Of a DNA stretch of 37,358 bases, positions 8,447 to 19,300 are shown piece after piece. Made by a program: the position numbers and the translations under genes. The first letter of the stretch is position 1, and every line of letters starts with the position of its first letter. Origin of the DNA: Myxococcota bacterium (GTDB lineage: Bacteria > Myxococcota_A > Polyangia > HGW-17); NCBI GenBank assembly GCA_018821305.1, contig JAHJMN010000081.1, forward strand, positions 1 to 37,358, written 5' to 3'. The notes under the pieces were generated by a model, which was not told the origin of the DNA, did no database searches, and saw only the letters and a list, made by a program, of their open reading frames with translations.

Positions 8447-9601
8447 TCAATAGTTTTTCAAACCATCGAGTATAATTATTAGCTCTTCCCCGCGTTCGAT
8501 CAGGTCCATAAGGCGGTTTTCCGCAAGTTTTTCAAGCATTGGACTTTCCATTGAATGCATACCAGTGAGGTAGGGCATTAGAACACGAAGGGATTTCAGT
8601 TGTTCGGAGGAGAACAGGTCTTTTCTGTTTATCAGAGAGGAAATGGATGGCTCCCCTTTGTTTATAATAGTGAGATCGCTACGAAGAATTGAACATATTG
8701 CGAGAAATTTCCTTTTCATTTCAAGTCTTCTTTTGGAGCCGGTAATAATTGTCGGGGGTGTTTGCTCTGTTAATGTAGAATTTGAACCAAACATAAGTGT
8801 TATGTATATAAAAGGCGATAATAAAATAATTAAAAAAAGGCGCAACCCAGTCTGGTCTTCTTTCATTATCTGAGAAATATCAACAAATAATTTCCGCACA
8901 ACTTCTCTCACGGGAGTGTTCTGCCTTGAATCGGGTTTTATACCGTCGGGCCAACCTTTTTCAGTAAAAACGGTCAGTAATATCAATCTTTTACCTGATT
9001 TCTTGAAGTATCGGGCCATATTTTCAACGAGAATATTATTCTCACCTCTTGAAATCATATCATTAATAAAAATGCTGGGATCGCTGAGTAGAAAAAGAGT
9101 TCCGGATCCAACATTGACCTGAGCTAAAAGAGCCCGACGAGATGACGGAAACGCCAGAATAGGCGCTTGATTTATTTCGAAGGATGCCGGGTGATTTGTG
9201 ACAATGGTTTTGACATTGATAACCAGAGGGTGGATATCCGATACGGGCCAGGCAACGGGAAAAGAAGTATCTTCCTTCTGAAGGGGAATACCAAGGGATG
9301 TAAAAATGCTCTCGCCCTGTCTGAAGTCGTCACAAACCCATGCGGTTCCACCGTTATTTAAAAAACTCGCCAATTTTTCTTTTGGAACGAAGGTGGCCGG
9401 GCTCAGGAAAAAAAGTATGTCCTTATCAGGTTTAACCGCTTCCCAGTCGAGATTGTTACTCCTGACGTAGGGCACTTCTTCCTTGATAAATACCGAAAGA
9501 AATTTCCCGAGACCGTTCCACGAATCATGGGATGGGGAGTAATCCCCTTTTGATGGTTCCGCTGCTGATTGGGTTAATATGAGTAAGAGAAGGATGTGCA
9601 T
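8447..9601 (-). CDS. DUF4350-like membrane-anchored protein
   Basis: A hydrophobic N-terminus (MHILLLLILTQSAAEP) suggests a signal peptide. Residues about 20-205 form an alpha/beta domain resembling DUF4350 (class-I-amidotransferase-like fold without catalytic residues): SHDSWNGLGKF, DILFFLSPATFVPKEKLASF, NNGGTAWVCDDF, and GSGTLFLLSDPSIFIND. One membrane helix follows at about 250-270 (LRLFLIILLSPFIYITLMFG), then a helical, probably cytoplasmic tail of about 110 residues. DUF4350 proteins usually accompany MoxR-ATPase/vWA operons, but here the neighbour is the DUF4215 giant lipoprotein, whose stop is four bases upstream. That spacing suggests translational coupling; the ribosome site is weak. 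Function unknown. Confidence 0.65.
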   Translation of the reverse strand: MHILLLLILTQSAAEPSKGDYSPSHDSWNGLGKFLSVFIKEEVPYVRSNNLDWEAVKPDKDILFFLSPATFVPKEKLASFLNNGGTAWVCDDFRQGESIFTSLGIPLQKEDTSFPVAWPVSDIHPLVINVKTIVTNHPASFEINQAPILAFPSSRRALLAQVNVGSGTLFLLSDPSIFINDMISRGENNILVENMARYFKKSGKRLILLTVFTEKGWPDGIKPDSRQNTPVREVVRKLFVDISQIMKEDQTGLRLFLIILLSPFIYITLMFGSNSTLTEQTPPTIITGSKRRLEMKRKFLAICSILRSDLTIINKGEPSISSLINRKDLFSSEQLKSLRVLMPYLTGMHSMESPMLEKLAENRLMDLIERGEELIIILDGLKNY

Positions 9602-9605
9602 TCAG

Positions 9606-12600
9606 TTATGGACAATTGTTGACTTCGTCCGGGGTACCTTCGCCACCTGTTCCGTTAGGTGTAGTTCTTCGACACCAGTTGGCGCCACTATCGTTATCCG
9701 TTTTTATGGTGGGACTTGACAGGAAGCTCTGTTCGAAACTTAGCGTAGAGTAGGTTCCGTCATTATTTGGCCAACCACCACTGTTATCAGCGAAATCAAC
9801 AGTGTCAATAATGCTGGCGTCAGCAGTTGGAGTCGAAATTGTCACAAAGCCAGAAGCGTTGATCCTGTCATCATCTCCACCGGCCCAAGCCCAGGAAACC
9901 ATATCAAAATTAATATCATTAGCGTTTCTAGTATATCCAACAGTTACATATCCCGAGGCAGGAACGATGACATCATCATTTATAATAAATGTGGTTTCAT
10001 TGGTAATAAGACGGCAGTTATTGAGATTGAAATCAGAGCTGTCTGCATTATAAAATTCAACATACTCATCTCCGGCAATGCGAATTCCGATTTCATTAAT
10101 GACCAGCAGTGAGCTAGTTTCCGGTGTTACGGCAACTCCTGTTTCCACAGATAGAGTGAAACTGCCAGTTGCACCAGCAGTGTAGCCGTCAATTGCAAGA
10201 ACGTATGTGCCGGAAGTGGTGGCGACGAAATGAATAAGTTCACCATCCTTACCTGCAGTGGAACCGGCCCAGTCGGAAACTTCAATTATATCGGCAGTTG
10301 GATCACAGCCGTCTGTCATGAGGACAAGTACTGCATCCCAGGCATTTGGATACAGTTTGGCCACGATGAACTCACCTGCGTTCAGGTAGATGTTAAAGAA
10401 CATATCAGGCCCGGGACCAGCAGTTCCACTCCAGGCATCGACTTTACTTGTGTTACGAATGGTTGTATCCGCAATGGATCCCGTTATTGTTTCACCGGGG
10501 CAGGTATCCGTAACCATTGGTACACAAAGACCCGTACCCGGGAGTGGATCACACTCGTATCCGTTAGCACAGGCAGTGTTGTCATTACAACTGCAAACAC
10601 TTGGAGGCGTGGTGTTGTCGCAAGTCCAGCCCGCTTCTACCTGACATGAACCATCGCAGCCATCTCCCGGAGCCACGTTGCCGGAACCCTGATCGCAGCC
10701 TTCTGCAGGATCTGTGCCGTTTGTAGGTTCAATGACTCCGTTACCACATACAGCGTTGCAACCAGCAACATCATAACCATCACAGGCGCCGTTACATGCC
10801 AATCCTGCCGTATCTGCAAACCCGAAATTGGTACAGTCCTGACCGTTAAGGAGGGTACCGTCACAGGTTTCACCGCCGATGAGCATGCCATCGCCGCAGT
10901 CGGGGATACACGCTGATGGTGTGCCGGAGCATAGCCAGCCGGTTTCAATCAGACAGTTGGAATCGCAACCGTCTCCATTGGCAACGTTGCCGGAGCCCTG
11001 ATCGCATTCTTCCGGGGGATTGATGATTGTACCATCTCCACAAACTGTGGTGCAAACACTGGGCATGGATGAGTTATCGCAGTTCCAGCCGGATTCAACC
11101 TGACAGGATGCGTCACAACCGTCTCCGGGTCCAGTTCCTGCAGGACCATCGTCACAGCCTTCGCCGGGTTCCAGAATGCTGTCGTTACAAGTTGGAGAGC
11201 AACCTGTAGTAATATAACCGTCACAATCCGTGTTGCAAGCCAGACCTGAGGCATCGGAGAAACCGTGATCAGTGCAATCCTGACCATCAAGGTCAGTGCC
11301 ATCACAGGTTTCAGTTCCGACTACGAGATTATCACCGCAGTGTTCTACACAGGTTGTTGGAATGGCAGCAATATCGCAATCCCATCCAGTTTCCACCTGA
11401 CAAGCGGCACTACAACCGTCACCGTCGCCGGAATTTGCCGGGCCGTCATCACAGGTTTCCCCGGGTTCAGTAACGTTATTATGGCATACAGCAACGCAGC
11501 TTGATGTCTCAATTACGCAGGCGTTACATGTGAGTGAGCCTGGATTTACATAACCATAATCGATACATGTGGCAGTGCCAAATTGAGCACCGTCACATTG
11601 TTCTGTACCAGCCCGGATACCGTCGCCACAGGTTGTAGTACATACGGATGGCGTTCCGGAGCAAGTCCATCCGGATTCTGGCTGACAGTTTGAATCGCAG
11701 CCGTCACCGTTAGCGGTGTTTCCACCACCCTGGTCACACAACTCACCGGGTTCGATGGTTCCGTTACCGCAGGCAGCACTGCAGCCACCTGTAATATAAC
11801 CACTGCAAAGACCATTACATGCAAGTCCTGCGGGATTTGTAAAGCCGTAGTCAGTGCAATCCTGACCGTTGAGTTGGTTGGTATCGCATACTTCAGAACC
11901 CGCAAGAATGTCGTCACCGCAGGTTGTTGTGCATACTGATGGATTTCCAGTACAATTCCACCCGGAGTTTACAATACATGAGTTGTTACAACCGTTATTA
12001 TTATCGCTGTCACCATCATCGCAGGCTTCGCCAGGCTCAACATTGCCATCGCGACAATCTGAGTTGCAACTGGATGTATCAAAGGCATCGCAACTTGAGT
12101 TACAATCCAGACCTGCAGGATCGGAATAGCCGTGATCATTACAGGTTTGACCATCAAGATTTGTCCCGTCACAGGTTTCAGAACCAACTATAATGCCGTC
12201 ACCGCAGTGTTCCGTACATGTAGTTGGCTGATCAAGGGTGTTGCAATCCCACCCGACTTCGATCTGGCACAGAGCGCTGCATCCATCACCGTCCCCGGAA
12301 TTCGCCGGGCCGTCGTCACAGGTTTCGCCGGGTTCAGTAACGTTGTTATGGCAGACGGCTGTACAACCAGTGGTTACAAAAGCACTGCAACCGGCGTTGC
12401 ATGCAAGGGAGCCCACGCTCGCATAACCATGATCGGTACAATCCTGACCATTAAGGTCCATGTCGTCGCAGACTTCGGTGCCTGCTCTGATACCATCACC
12501 GCAACTTGTAGTACAAACAGAGGGGGTTCCAGCGCAGTACCAGCCAGCTTCAATCTGACAACTTGCATTACATCCATCACCGGGAGTAACGTTACCTCCA

Positions 12601-15227
12601 CCCTGATCACAGGTTTCACCGGGTTCAATTGTCCCATTGCCGCAAACGGGATTACATCCGGAAAGGTTCCAGTTACAGGCAGTACAGGAAAGACTTCCTG
12701 GGTTAACGAAACCGTGGTCAGTACAATCCTGACCTCTGAGATCCGTTCCGTCGCAGGGTTCGCCACCGGCAGCTACGTTGTCACCGCAGGTGTTTGTGCA
12801 TACTGAGGGCGTACCAGAGCAGTACCATCCGGGTTCAACCTGACAAGACGCGTTACAACCATCACCGTTTGCCTGATTGCCGCCGCCCTGATCGCATGCT
12901 TCCGCCGGAGCAATGCCGTTGGCTGGCTCAATAACGCCGTTACCGCAAACGGCAATACACCCTGTGAGAGAGAAACTTGAACATCCATTACACTGAAGGT
13001 TTCCTATATTTACGAAACCATGATCAGTACAATCCTGACCCCGGACATCTGTTCCATCGCAGGGTTCCGCTCCCAGGGCGAGATTATCACCACAGATAGT
13101 GGAACACACGCTGGGTTCATCATTGGTGCACTGCCAGCCGTTTTGAACAACACATTCTATACATGCAGGGGTATTTCCAACCCCGATATCGCATCTGTTT
13201 ACATTAGACTCGGTACCTCTGATGAGACCGTCATGGCAGATGGGTGTGCAGTTAGAAGGTGCGCCGACGCAGTCCCAACCGGTTTCTTCCTGACAACTTC
13301 CATTACAACCATCATTTGGGGCAACGTTACCAGAGCCCTGATCGCATTGTTCAGTACCGAGTATTAACCCGTCACCACATGTAGGACTACAAACAGATGG
13401 TGTTCCATTGCAAGTCCAACCGGTTTCTACCAGACAAAGAGCGTTACAACCGTCTAAAGGTGTATTGTTTCCGCCACCCTGATCGCATTGTTCGGTAGCT
13501 ACAATCTGGCCATCGCCGCAAATTGCAGTGCATGTAGATGGCGCCCCATTACATATCCAGCCAGATTCAATCTGACAACTGGCATTACAACCATCATTCG
13601 GGGTAACGTTAGCAGACCCCTGATCGCATTGTTCTCCACCCAGGATTACGCCATCGCCACAAACCGGCGAGCAAGTGGACGGAGTACCAGTGCAATCCCA
13701 GCCAGGTTCCTCCTGACAGTTTGCGCTACATCCGTCTCCATTAGCCTGATTTCCGCTTCCCTGATCACATTGTTCTCCCTGTACAATAATACCATCGCCG
13801 CAAATCGGCAGACAAACGGAAGTGGACCCTGGAGGATTGGATGTACAAACCCAACCAGGCTCCTGCATACAGGTGCTTGAACATCCATCACCGTCAATTT
13901 GATCACCGTCATCGCAGCGCCCTGCGGTTAATTCGATACCGGAAACTATTCCGTTGCCGCATCCTGGATTACATATTGATGGAGATATTTCGGTTACTTC
14001 ATCGCAGGACCAGCCGGCTACGATCTGACAGTTATCATCGCATCCGTCATCAAGGCCAAGTGCTCCAGTGTCGCATTCCTCACCAAAATCGGGGCCATCG
14101 TCAACGATGCCGTCACCGCAGTAAGGAAGTTGACAATTGGTACGACAGGCGTTTCTTGCAGTCTGGTTAACACCTTCACCATCGTCACATTCTTCAGAAC
14201 CGCCATTGGGGCCGGTTCCGGATGTAACATCTATAATACCATCACCGCATGAAGGAAGGCTGCAGTTCAAACGGCATTTATCGGGATCATCAGCGTTCCC
14301 TGCTGGATCGTCGCATTCTTCAGCTCCACCCGTAGGACCGGTGCTGCTTAAAACGTCCAGAACGCCATCGCCGCATGCAGGATTTTTGCAGTTATAGCGA
14401 CATGTATCGGGCTGATCTTCATTCTTATTACCACCGGCGTTGTCTTCATCGCATTCTTCGAGGGCGGTACCAGTAGCATCTTCAGCAACACTGGTGTTTA
14501 TAATACCATCGCCACAGGTGGCGACATCACAATTTATAGTGCAGGTTGACGACTCAAGACCGTTTGTTCCAAGTCCGTCTTTAATTAAGATGTTGCCAGG
14601 TTCACCCTGATCGCACTGCTCTCCCGTATCCTGAATACCGTCACCGCAGAAGGGATTACGGCAGATATGCAGGGGAAGGTTTTCAGTATTTGCTGAGACG
14701 TCTTCCTCGGCATTATAGATGCAGGCATCCAGTCCTAATTCATCAATATCCCCTTGAACAAAGCGAGTATTACACTGATCAATATCTGACTGAAGTCTCG
14801 GATAGTCAGGATTTCGGAACTGACGACATCTATCCTGAATAGGACTGTCAGGGGTAGAGTTGAGATCTCCTTCATCGCACTCTTCATCAGTACGACCAGT
14901 ACCTGCAACGGAGTTATCATCAGTAATGCCATCACCGCAGTCCTGAAGTTTGCAGTCAACGCGGCAGATGGAATCTTTTTCATTGGAGTTCTGAGGTCCG
15001 CGATCGCACTCTTCGTTTAACTGGGGATTGTTCGGGTTTGGTTCAAGAAGAAGATTTCCGCAACCGGAGTTTGTACAAATGTAGTCTCCCCCGATGTCCT
15101 GAATACACATGGACCCTTCGGGACAGTAAAGATCCTGATCCCCGCACTGGACAAGGCCCAGTTTCTTCGTGCAGGAAAAGTTGAGCAGAACTGTGGATGC
15201 AAGCGCGATAATAATAAACTTCTTCAT
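9606..15227 (-). CDS. Giant DUF4215 cysteine-rich repeat lipoprotein with PPC and lamin-tail domains
   Basis: I place the start at 15227, not at the first in-frame codon (15335). MKKFIIIALASTVLLNFSC is a clean lipoprotein signal with a strong GGAGGT ribosome site, and the longer form would overlap the gene upstream. The mature protein has about 1,870 residues. About 29 units begin CGDG, CGNG, CGDN or CHNN and continue EQCD...GDGC...C..E.GW.C: the Myxococcus cysteine-rich repeat (TIGR02232/DUF4215). After residue about 1,600 comes a PPC-type beta domain (SGTYVLAIDGYTAGATGSFTLSVE), then a lamin-tail domain (LLVINEIGI...EYVEFYN). It is expected on the outer membrane or cell surface, heavily disulfide-bonded, perhaps in adhesion or recognition. 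It lies between the PEGA gene and the DUF4350 gene in one operon. Confidence 0.9.
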   Translation of the reverse strand: MKKFIIIALASTVLLNFSCTKKLGLVQCGDQDLYCPEGSMCIQDIGGDYICTNSGCGNLLLEPNPNNPQLNEECDRGPQNSNEKDSICRVDCKLQDCGDGITDDNSVAGTGRTDEECDEGDLNSTPDSPIQDRCRQFRNPDYPRLQSDIDQCNTRFVQGDIDELGLDACIYNAEEDVSANTENLPLHICRNPFCGDGIQDTGEQCDQGEPGNILIKDGLGTNGLESSTCTINCDVATCGDGIINTSVAEDATGTALEECDEDNAGGNKNEDQPDTCRYNCKNPACGDGVLDVLSSTGPTGGAEECDDPAGNADDPDKCRLNCSLPSCGDGIIDVTSGTGPNGGSEECDDGEGVNQTARNACRTNCQLPYCGDGIVDDGPDFGEECDTGALGLDDGCDDNCQIVAGWSCDEVTEISPSICNPGCGNGIVSGIELTAGRCDDGDQIDGDGCSSTCMQEPGWVCTSNPPGSTSVCLPICGDGIIVQGEQCDQGSGNQANGDGCSANCQEEPGWDCTGTPSTCSPVCGDGVILGGEQCDQGSANVTPNDGCNASCQIESGWICNGAPSTCTAICGDGQIVATEQCDQGGGNNTPLDGCNALCLVETGWTCNGTPSVCSPTCGDGLILGTEQCDQGSGNVAPNDGCNGSCQEETGWDCVGAPSNCTPICHDGLIRGTESNVNRCDIGVGNTPACIECVVQNGWQCTNDEPSVCSTICGDNLALGAEPCDGTDVRGQDCTDHGFVNIGNLQCNGCSSFSLTGCIAVCGNGVIEPANGIAPAEACDQGGGNQANGDGCNASCQVEPGWYCSGTPSVCTNTCGDNVAAGGEPCDGTDLRGQDCTDHGFVNPGSLSCTACNWNLSGCNPVCGNGTIEPGETCDQGGGNVTPGDGCNASCQIEAGWYCAGTPSVCTTSCGDGIRAGTEVCDDMDLNGQDCTDHGYASVGSLACNAGCSAFVTTGCTAVCHNNVTEPGETCDDGPANSGDGDGCSALCQIEVGWDCNTLDQPTTCTEHCGDGIIVGSETCDGTNLDGQTCNDHGYSDPAGLDCNSSCDAFDTSSCNSDCRDGNVEPGEACDDGDSDNNNGCNNSCIVNSGWNCTGNPSVCTTTCGDDILAGSEVCDTNQLNGQDCTDYGFTNPAGLACNGLCSGYITGGCSAACGNGTIEPGELCDQGGGNTANGDGCDSNCQPESGWTCSGTPSVCTTTCGDGIRAGTEQCDGAQFGTATCIDYGYVNPGSLTCNACVIETSSCVAVCHNNVTEPGETCDDGPANSGDGDGCSAACQVETGWDCDIAAIPTTCVEHCGDNLVVGTETCDGTDLDGQDCTDHGFSDASGLACNTDCDGYITTGCSPTCNDSILEPGEGCDDGPAGTGPGDGCDASCQVESGWNCDNSSMPSVCTTVCGDGTIINPPEECDQGSGNVANGDGCDSNCLIETGWLCSGTPSACIPDCGDGMLIGGETCDGTLLNGQDCTNFGFADTAGLACNGACDGYDVAGCNAVCGNGVIEPTNGTDPAEGCDQGSGNVAPGDGCDGSCQVEAGWTCDNTTPPSVCSCNDNTACANGYECDPLPGTGLCVPMVTDTCPGETITGSIADTTIRNTSKVDAWSGTAGPGPDMFFNIYLNAGEFIVAKLYPNAWDAVLVLMTDGCDPTADIIEVSDWAGSTAGKDGELIHFVATTSGTYVLAIDGYTAGATGSFTLSVETGVAVTPETSSLLVINEIGIRIAGDEYVEFYNADSSDFNLNNCRLITNETTFIINDDVIVPASGYVTVGYTRNANDINFDMVSWAWAGGDDDRINASGFVTISTPTADASIIDTVDFADNSGGWPNNDGTYSTLSFEQSFLSSPTIKTDNDSGANWCRRTTPNGTGGEGTPDEVNNCP

Positions 15228-15240
15228 TTTGAACCTCCGC

Positions 15241-16269
15241 TCATTCCGATGCTGAAGACGACTCCGTGTTTGAATCCGGTGTGACTGTGTATTGGACCTG
15301 TTTTTCCTGAATAATAAATAAAACAGCGGTTGCAACTATGCCCGCAATTCCGACACCTACAAGAACGTTACCTACGTTCTGTTTCATAATGGGGGAATCC
15401 TGACGGCTGATATCAAATTCAACGGGTTGTCCGAGACTCTGCAGGAGAAGATCGTTATATTCAGACTGCAGGTCGTCGATTTCACTGCGACCCTGATAGA
15501 TAAGAGTTCCTCCGCCACCCAGAATCAGGGCGGATGAAACACCAGTAAGTATGGGCCACAGGTTGCCGAATCTTTTGACTTTTTTGTATTTTACAATGGG
15601 TTCGAATTTTTTAAGTGAAATTGCACGTTCAGCTACTACACCCGCTGGAATCTGGATGTCTTCATTGAGCCCAACGTGACCTGTAAGATTTGCTGTAACC
15701 AGATGTCTTCCACTTGTAAGAATTATTTCCTTAGTGAAAGGCCCTGTACCGATAATATTTCCGTCAACGTAGACCTGAACTCCCTGTTGCTCCGCTCGGA
15801 ATCTGACGATTGCAAGCGTTCCCATCAATTCCATATATTTTTCTTTTGCTTCTTTATAGCGAGCACCTTCAACGGGATCCGGGCCCAGTTCAAGGACCTT
15901 CTTAAACATGAGGGCAGCTTCTCTCGGACGACTCATCATGCTTAAAGTAACACCCATGTTAAATACGATGCGCGGGTGAGGCCATTGTTTATAGGCCTGC
16001 TTATAGAGATTCAATGCTACAGGTAAATTCCTGTCCTCAAAGTTTTTATTGGCGCGTTTGAAAATTTCTCGCGCTTTTTCTGCGTTTTCGTTTGTTGTCT
16101 GATCAACGAAATTTTTACTTTGAAGTGGCGCCTCGATTTTGTTTGAAACTACTTTAACGCCTTTTGCTTTAACGGTTCCTGCGGTTTCGATACTGACATC
16201 AGTGTCCTGAGCCGAAACAAATCCGGGTATTAATATAGCAATAATTAAAATTGAACTGAATATTTTCAT
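15241..16269 (-). CDS. TPR/PEGA-domain protein with signal peptide
   Basis: MKIFSSILIIAILIPGFVSA is a signal peptide that would be cut before Gln21. Residues 60-140 form TPR-like helices (AREIFKRANKNFEDRNLPVALNLYK is characteristic; a second unit contains REAALMFKKVLELGPDP). A PEGA domain follows (about 150-220; VQVYVDGNIIGTGPFTKE). It is a small beta module common in surface proteins of this type of bacterium. Two hydrophobic helices (about 235-255 and 300-322) suggest anchoring in the inner membrane. The GGATGGTG ribosome site is good. The gene sits 72 bases after the kinase and 13 bases before the DUF4215 lipoprotein. Its position suggests a scaffold or sensor for the kinase-lipoprotein unit, which is inference. 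Confidence 0.82.
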   Translation of the reverse strand: MKIFSSILIIAILIPGFVSAQDTDVSIETAGTVKAKGVKVVSNKIEAPLQSKNFVDQTTNENAEKAREIFKRANKNFEDRNLPVALNLYKQAYKQWPHPRIVFNMGVTLSMMSRPREAALMFKKVLELGPDPVEGARYKEAKEKYMELMGTLAIVRFRAEQQGVQVYVDGNIIGTGPFTKEIILTSGRHLVTANLTGHVGLNEDIQIPAGVVAERAISLKKFEPIVKYKKVKRFGNLWPILTGVSSALILGGGGTLIYQGRSEIDDLQSEYNDLLLQSLGQPVEFDISRQDSPIMKQNVGNVLVGVGIAGIVATAVLFIIQEKQVQYTVTPDSNTESSSASE

Positions 16270-16341
16270 ATGTTCACACCATCCGATGTAATTTAAATGA
16301 TGTCTCCGATAGTATAACGGAAAAACTCACTCGTGCCCGTC

Positions 16342-19300
16342 CTAATTTAAACGTTCAGGCAGTTTTTGAATGATTTTTGACCGGAGAGCCTGAAGTTTCC
16401 GGACGGTTTCCCTTTCTTTCATGAGCATTTCCTGTACCTGCTTGTTAGCCTTTTCAACTTCAATACGAGCTTTACGTTCGCTAGCTGCACTGAGTTGAAC
16501 GAGATAGGCGGCTCTCCGGGCTCTCCGGGTGGCCGCTTCTGCCTGTTTAGTTGCTTCTTCTGCATTACGCAGGGCTGCAAGAAGTTTGGAGTTTGACTCC
16601 TGAAGCTTTTTCTGTGCAAGTTTTTCCTGATCACGTGCAGCTACAACTTCTTTCAATCGCTGGGAAGCAAGATTTTCTGCTCTTTTTGCCTTATCAGTCT
16701 CTTCAGCGAGGAGAACCATCTTCTTCTTAACTTCCTGCTCAGCTTCTGAAGCACGTTTCGCTTCCATTTTTGCGTTCTTTGCAGCGGTTCTGGCGGTTTT
16801 TTCAGCTCCACGAATTGCAAAGAGTGCAGCAATGGCACCGATGGTAACAAGGGCCATTACTGTAATTGCAGTGATAATGAGAGCTTTTTTGATTCTCTTA
16901 CTGCGATCTGCCATTCGAAATGCAGAGTCGAGATATTCTTTCTCAAGGTGGGTAAGACCTCCCTGATACTTTTTCAGCCAGAGTCTTGCTTCTTCAAGAG
17001 TGTCACCGGTCCAGAGGAGTCCTGATGGCTTTCCGCGAAGCTCCCACTGTTTGGTAACATCTCTTAAAGCCTGAAGCATGGCGGCATTTTCGTTGTCTTC
17101 TTCAAGCCATCGTTTCAGGGTTTGCCAACGAGCGATGAGACTTTCGTGAACAATTTCAACCTGTGCATCTTCACTGTGCTCTCCAATGGTTGAAATTGTA
17201 AGAAGGCGGGCTGCGGCGAGAGTTCTGAGTACCCGCGCTGCCGCTTCAGGACCCATAATTGAACTGATTTCACTTACGGTGATAACAGCTCTAGTGCCGT
17301 CGGAAGTAACCAGTCGCTGGAACAGGCGTTTACACGACAGTTGGTCAGCGGTGGTCATTCCTGAAAGAACGTTATCCGCATGACGGGCAAGAGCACCACC
17401 GACACCGCCCATTTCTTCATATACCCGGCGGGAAAGGATTTTACGGCTTTTATCACGGTTTTCCCATAACTTGGATGCCGTAAACTGGAGAAGCGGAAGC
17501 GCCGCCGGTTCATCCCTCAGGGAGCCTACCATTTCTTCAACCATGTGAGGATCTTCGAAGGAATATCCCATCAAAGAAGCAGGCCGGATTATTGCTTCAT
17601 GAAGTCCTGCGGGCCCCGGGGACTGGAGGATTGTAACGTCTTTAGTTACTGCCTCCATCAGTTCTTCGTATTCGGCAACACGATCGAGAAAGTCAGAACG
17701 CATTGCTAAAACCGCACGTACGGGGACTTCAGGATCGGTAGCACTGCCGGCCAGAGCTGTTGTGAACCTCATGGCATCATCGGAAGTAACTAAAGTGAAT
17801 GTCTCCTCAAACTGGTCAACGAAGAGCATAACGGGATGACCCGTGGTCCTTGCTCTTGCCCGGAGAAGGGTTCCCAACTGTCCCGGTTCATGACGAAGCC
17901 TGTTTGCCAGTTCATGTTCTTCATGTACCGCGGAAGAAGTAGCCGTGGACGAGCCACCTTTAAGTAAGCTCCCCGCCAGAGCGGCAAATGGATCGCGACC
18001 GGGTCTGATGACGATCATATCCCATGGTTTTTTACCTTGACGCTTGATACTTGGGATAACACCGGCTCGAATAAAGGATGATTTACCAGCGCCGGAAGGT
18101 CCAATTACCGCCAGTATGCTGTTTTCTTTAAGTTTATTGATGAAACGACTGATTTCAGCATCGCGGCCGAAGAACTTGTCTGCATCTCTTTCCTGGAAAG
18201 AACTGAGGCCCGGATAGGGGCTCTCGGATTCACTGAGGCGTCGGCCCATGCTTCGATTCGGGTCAGCATTTTCAAGATCACTGAGAAGTTCACCAATACT
18301 CTGATATCTGCGTGCCTTGCGTTTTTCGAGGCATTTAGAAATAATTTCAGAAATTTCATTAGGGATTGTAGGATCGATTTCTTTAACGTTGCGAAGGGGA
18401 ACGTCAAGACGTGATGCGGCTTCTGCAAGGGTCTGAGCTGCCCTTGTGCCAACGGGGTGTTCCCCGGTGATCATTTCGAATAAAATGACACCGAAAGCGA
18501 AAATATCGCTGAGTGCATCGACTTTATCCATACCCCACTGTTCCGGAGACATGTAGGCGTATGTTCCCATAATCGCACCGGCTTTGGTGAGATCCTGACG
18601 GGCCCCCGTATCGGAAGCAAGTTGCTTCTGGATTTCGTCTTTTGATCCGCCTTCTTCTTCGGTTCCGAGCATTTTAGCCAGACCGAAGTCGAGAACCTTA
18701 ACGTTGTTGTCTTTGAGAACGAAGATATTGTCAGGTTTGAGATCCCGGTGGATAATACCCTTGGTGTGTGCAGCCTGAAGTGCTTTAACAACGGGAATCG
18801 AATAATGAAGGGCCTGCTGAACGGGAAGTTTACGGCCTTTGATTACCTTAGTGAGTGGAACACCCTCGAGGTATTCTAAAACAAGATATGAACTGCCTTG
18901 AAATTCACCAACGTCGTAAATTGTAACTACGTTTTCATGGTTCAGTTTAGCTGTAACCTGGGCCTCAATTTCAAAACGCTGGCGGAATTTTTCTTTCCCG
19001 GAGATTTTTTTTGAAAGAAACTTAATGGCAACTTTACGACCAAGTTTCGTATCATGGGCAACATACACAGCGCCCATCCCTCCACGACCGAGAAGGCGTA
19101 TGATTTCGTACTTGAAAACCATTACACCGGGAGTAAAAACATCCTCGTTTTTCGGGAAACCTGTGGCCGTGGACCCCTGCTGCCCCCGGACACCGAATTT
19201 TTCCTGACCCTGACGGATGATTTTGTTTCCGATGGCGGAATCCGCGATAATGGGCTGGGTGAAACTGACTTTGCTGTTGTCCTTTGAAGCATCTCCGGAA

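Noticed and set aside
10637-14983. Many open frames on both strands inside the DUF4215 gene
   Set aside because: They arise from the repetitive codon pattern of the cysteine-rich units; none has a ribosome site or family-like sequence.
15228-15335. Longer N-terminus of the DUF4215 protein (start at 15335)
   Set aside because: It overlaps the PEGA gene by about 95 bases and would bury the lipoprotein signal sequence; the ATG at 15227 has a strong ribosome site.
16330-16350. Family 2-like end at the kinase stop (AATTAGGACGGGCACGAG)
   Set aside because: It shares only AATTAG and scattered bases with the family 2 terminus, too little to include with the other embedded stops.
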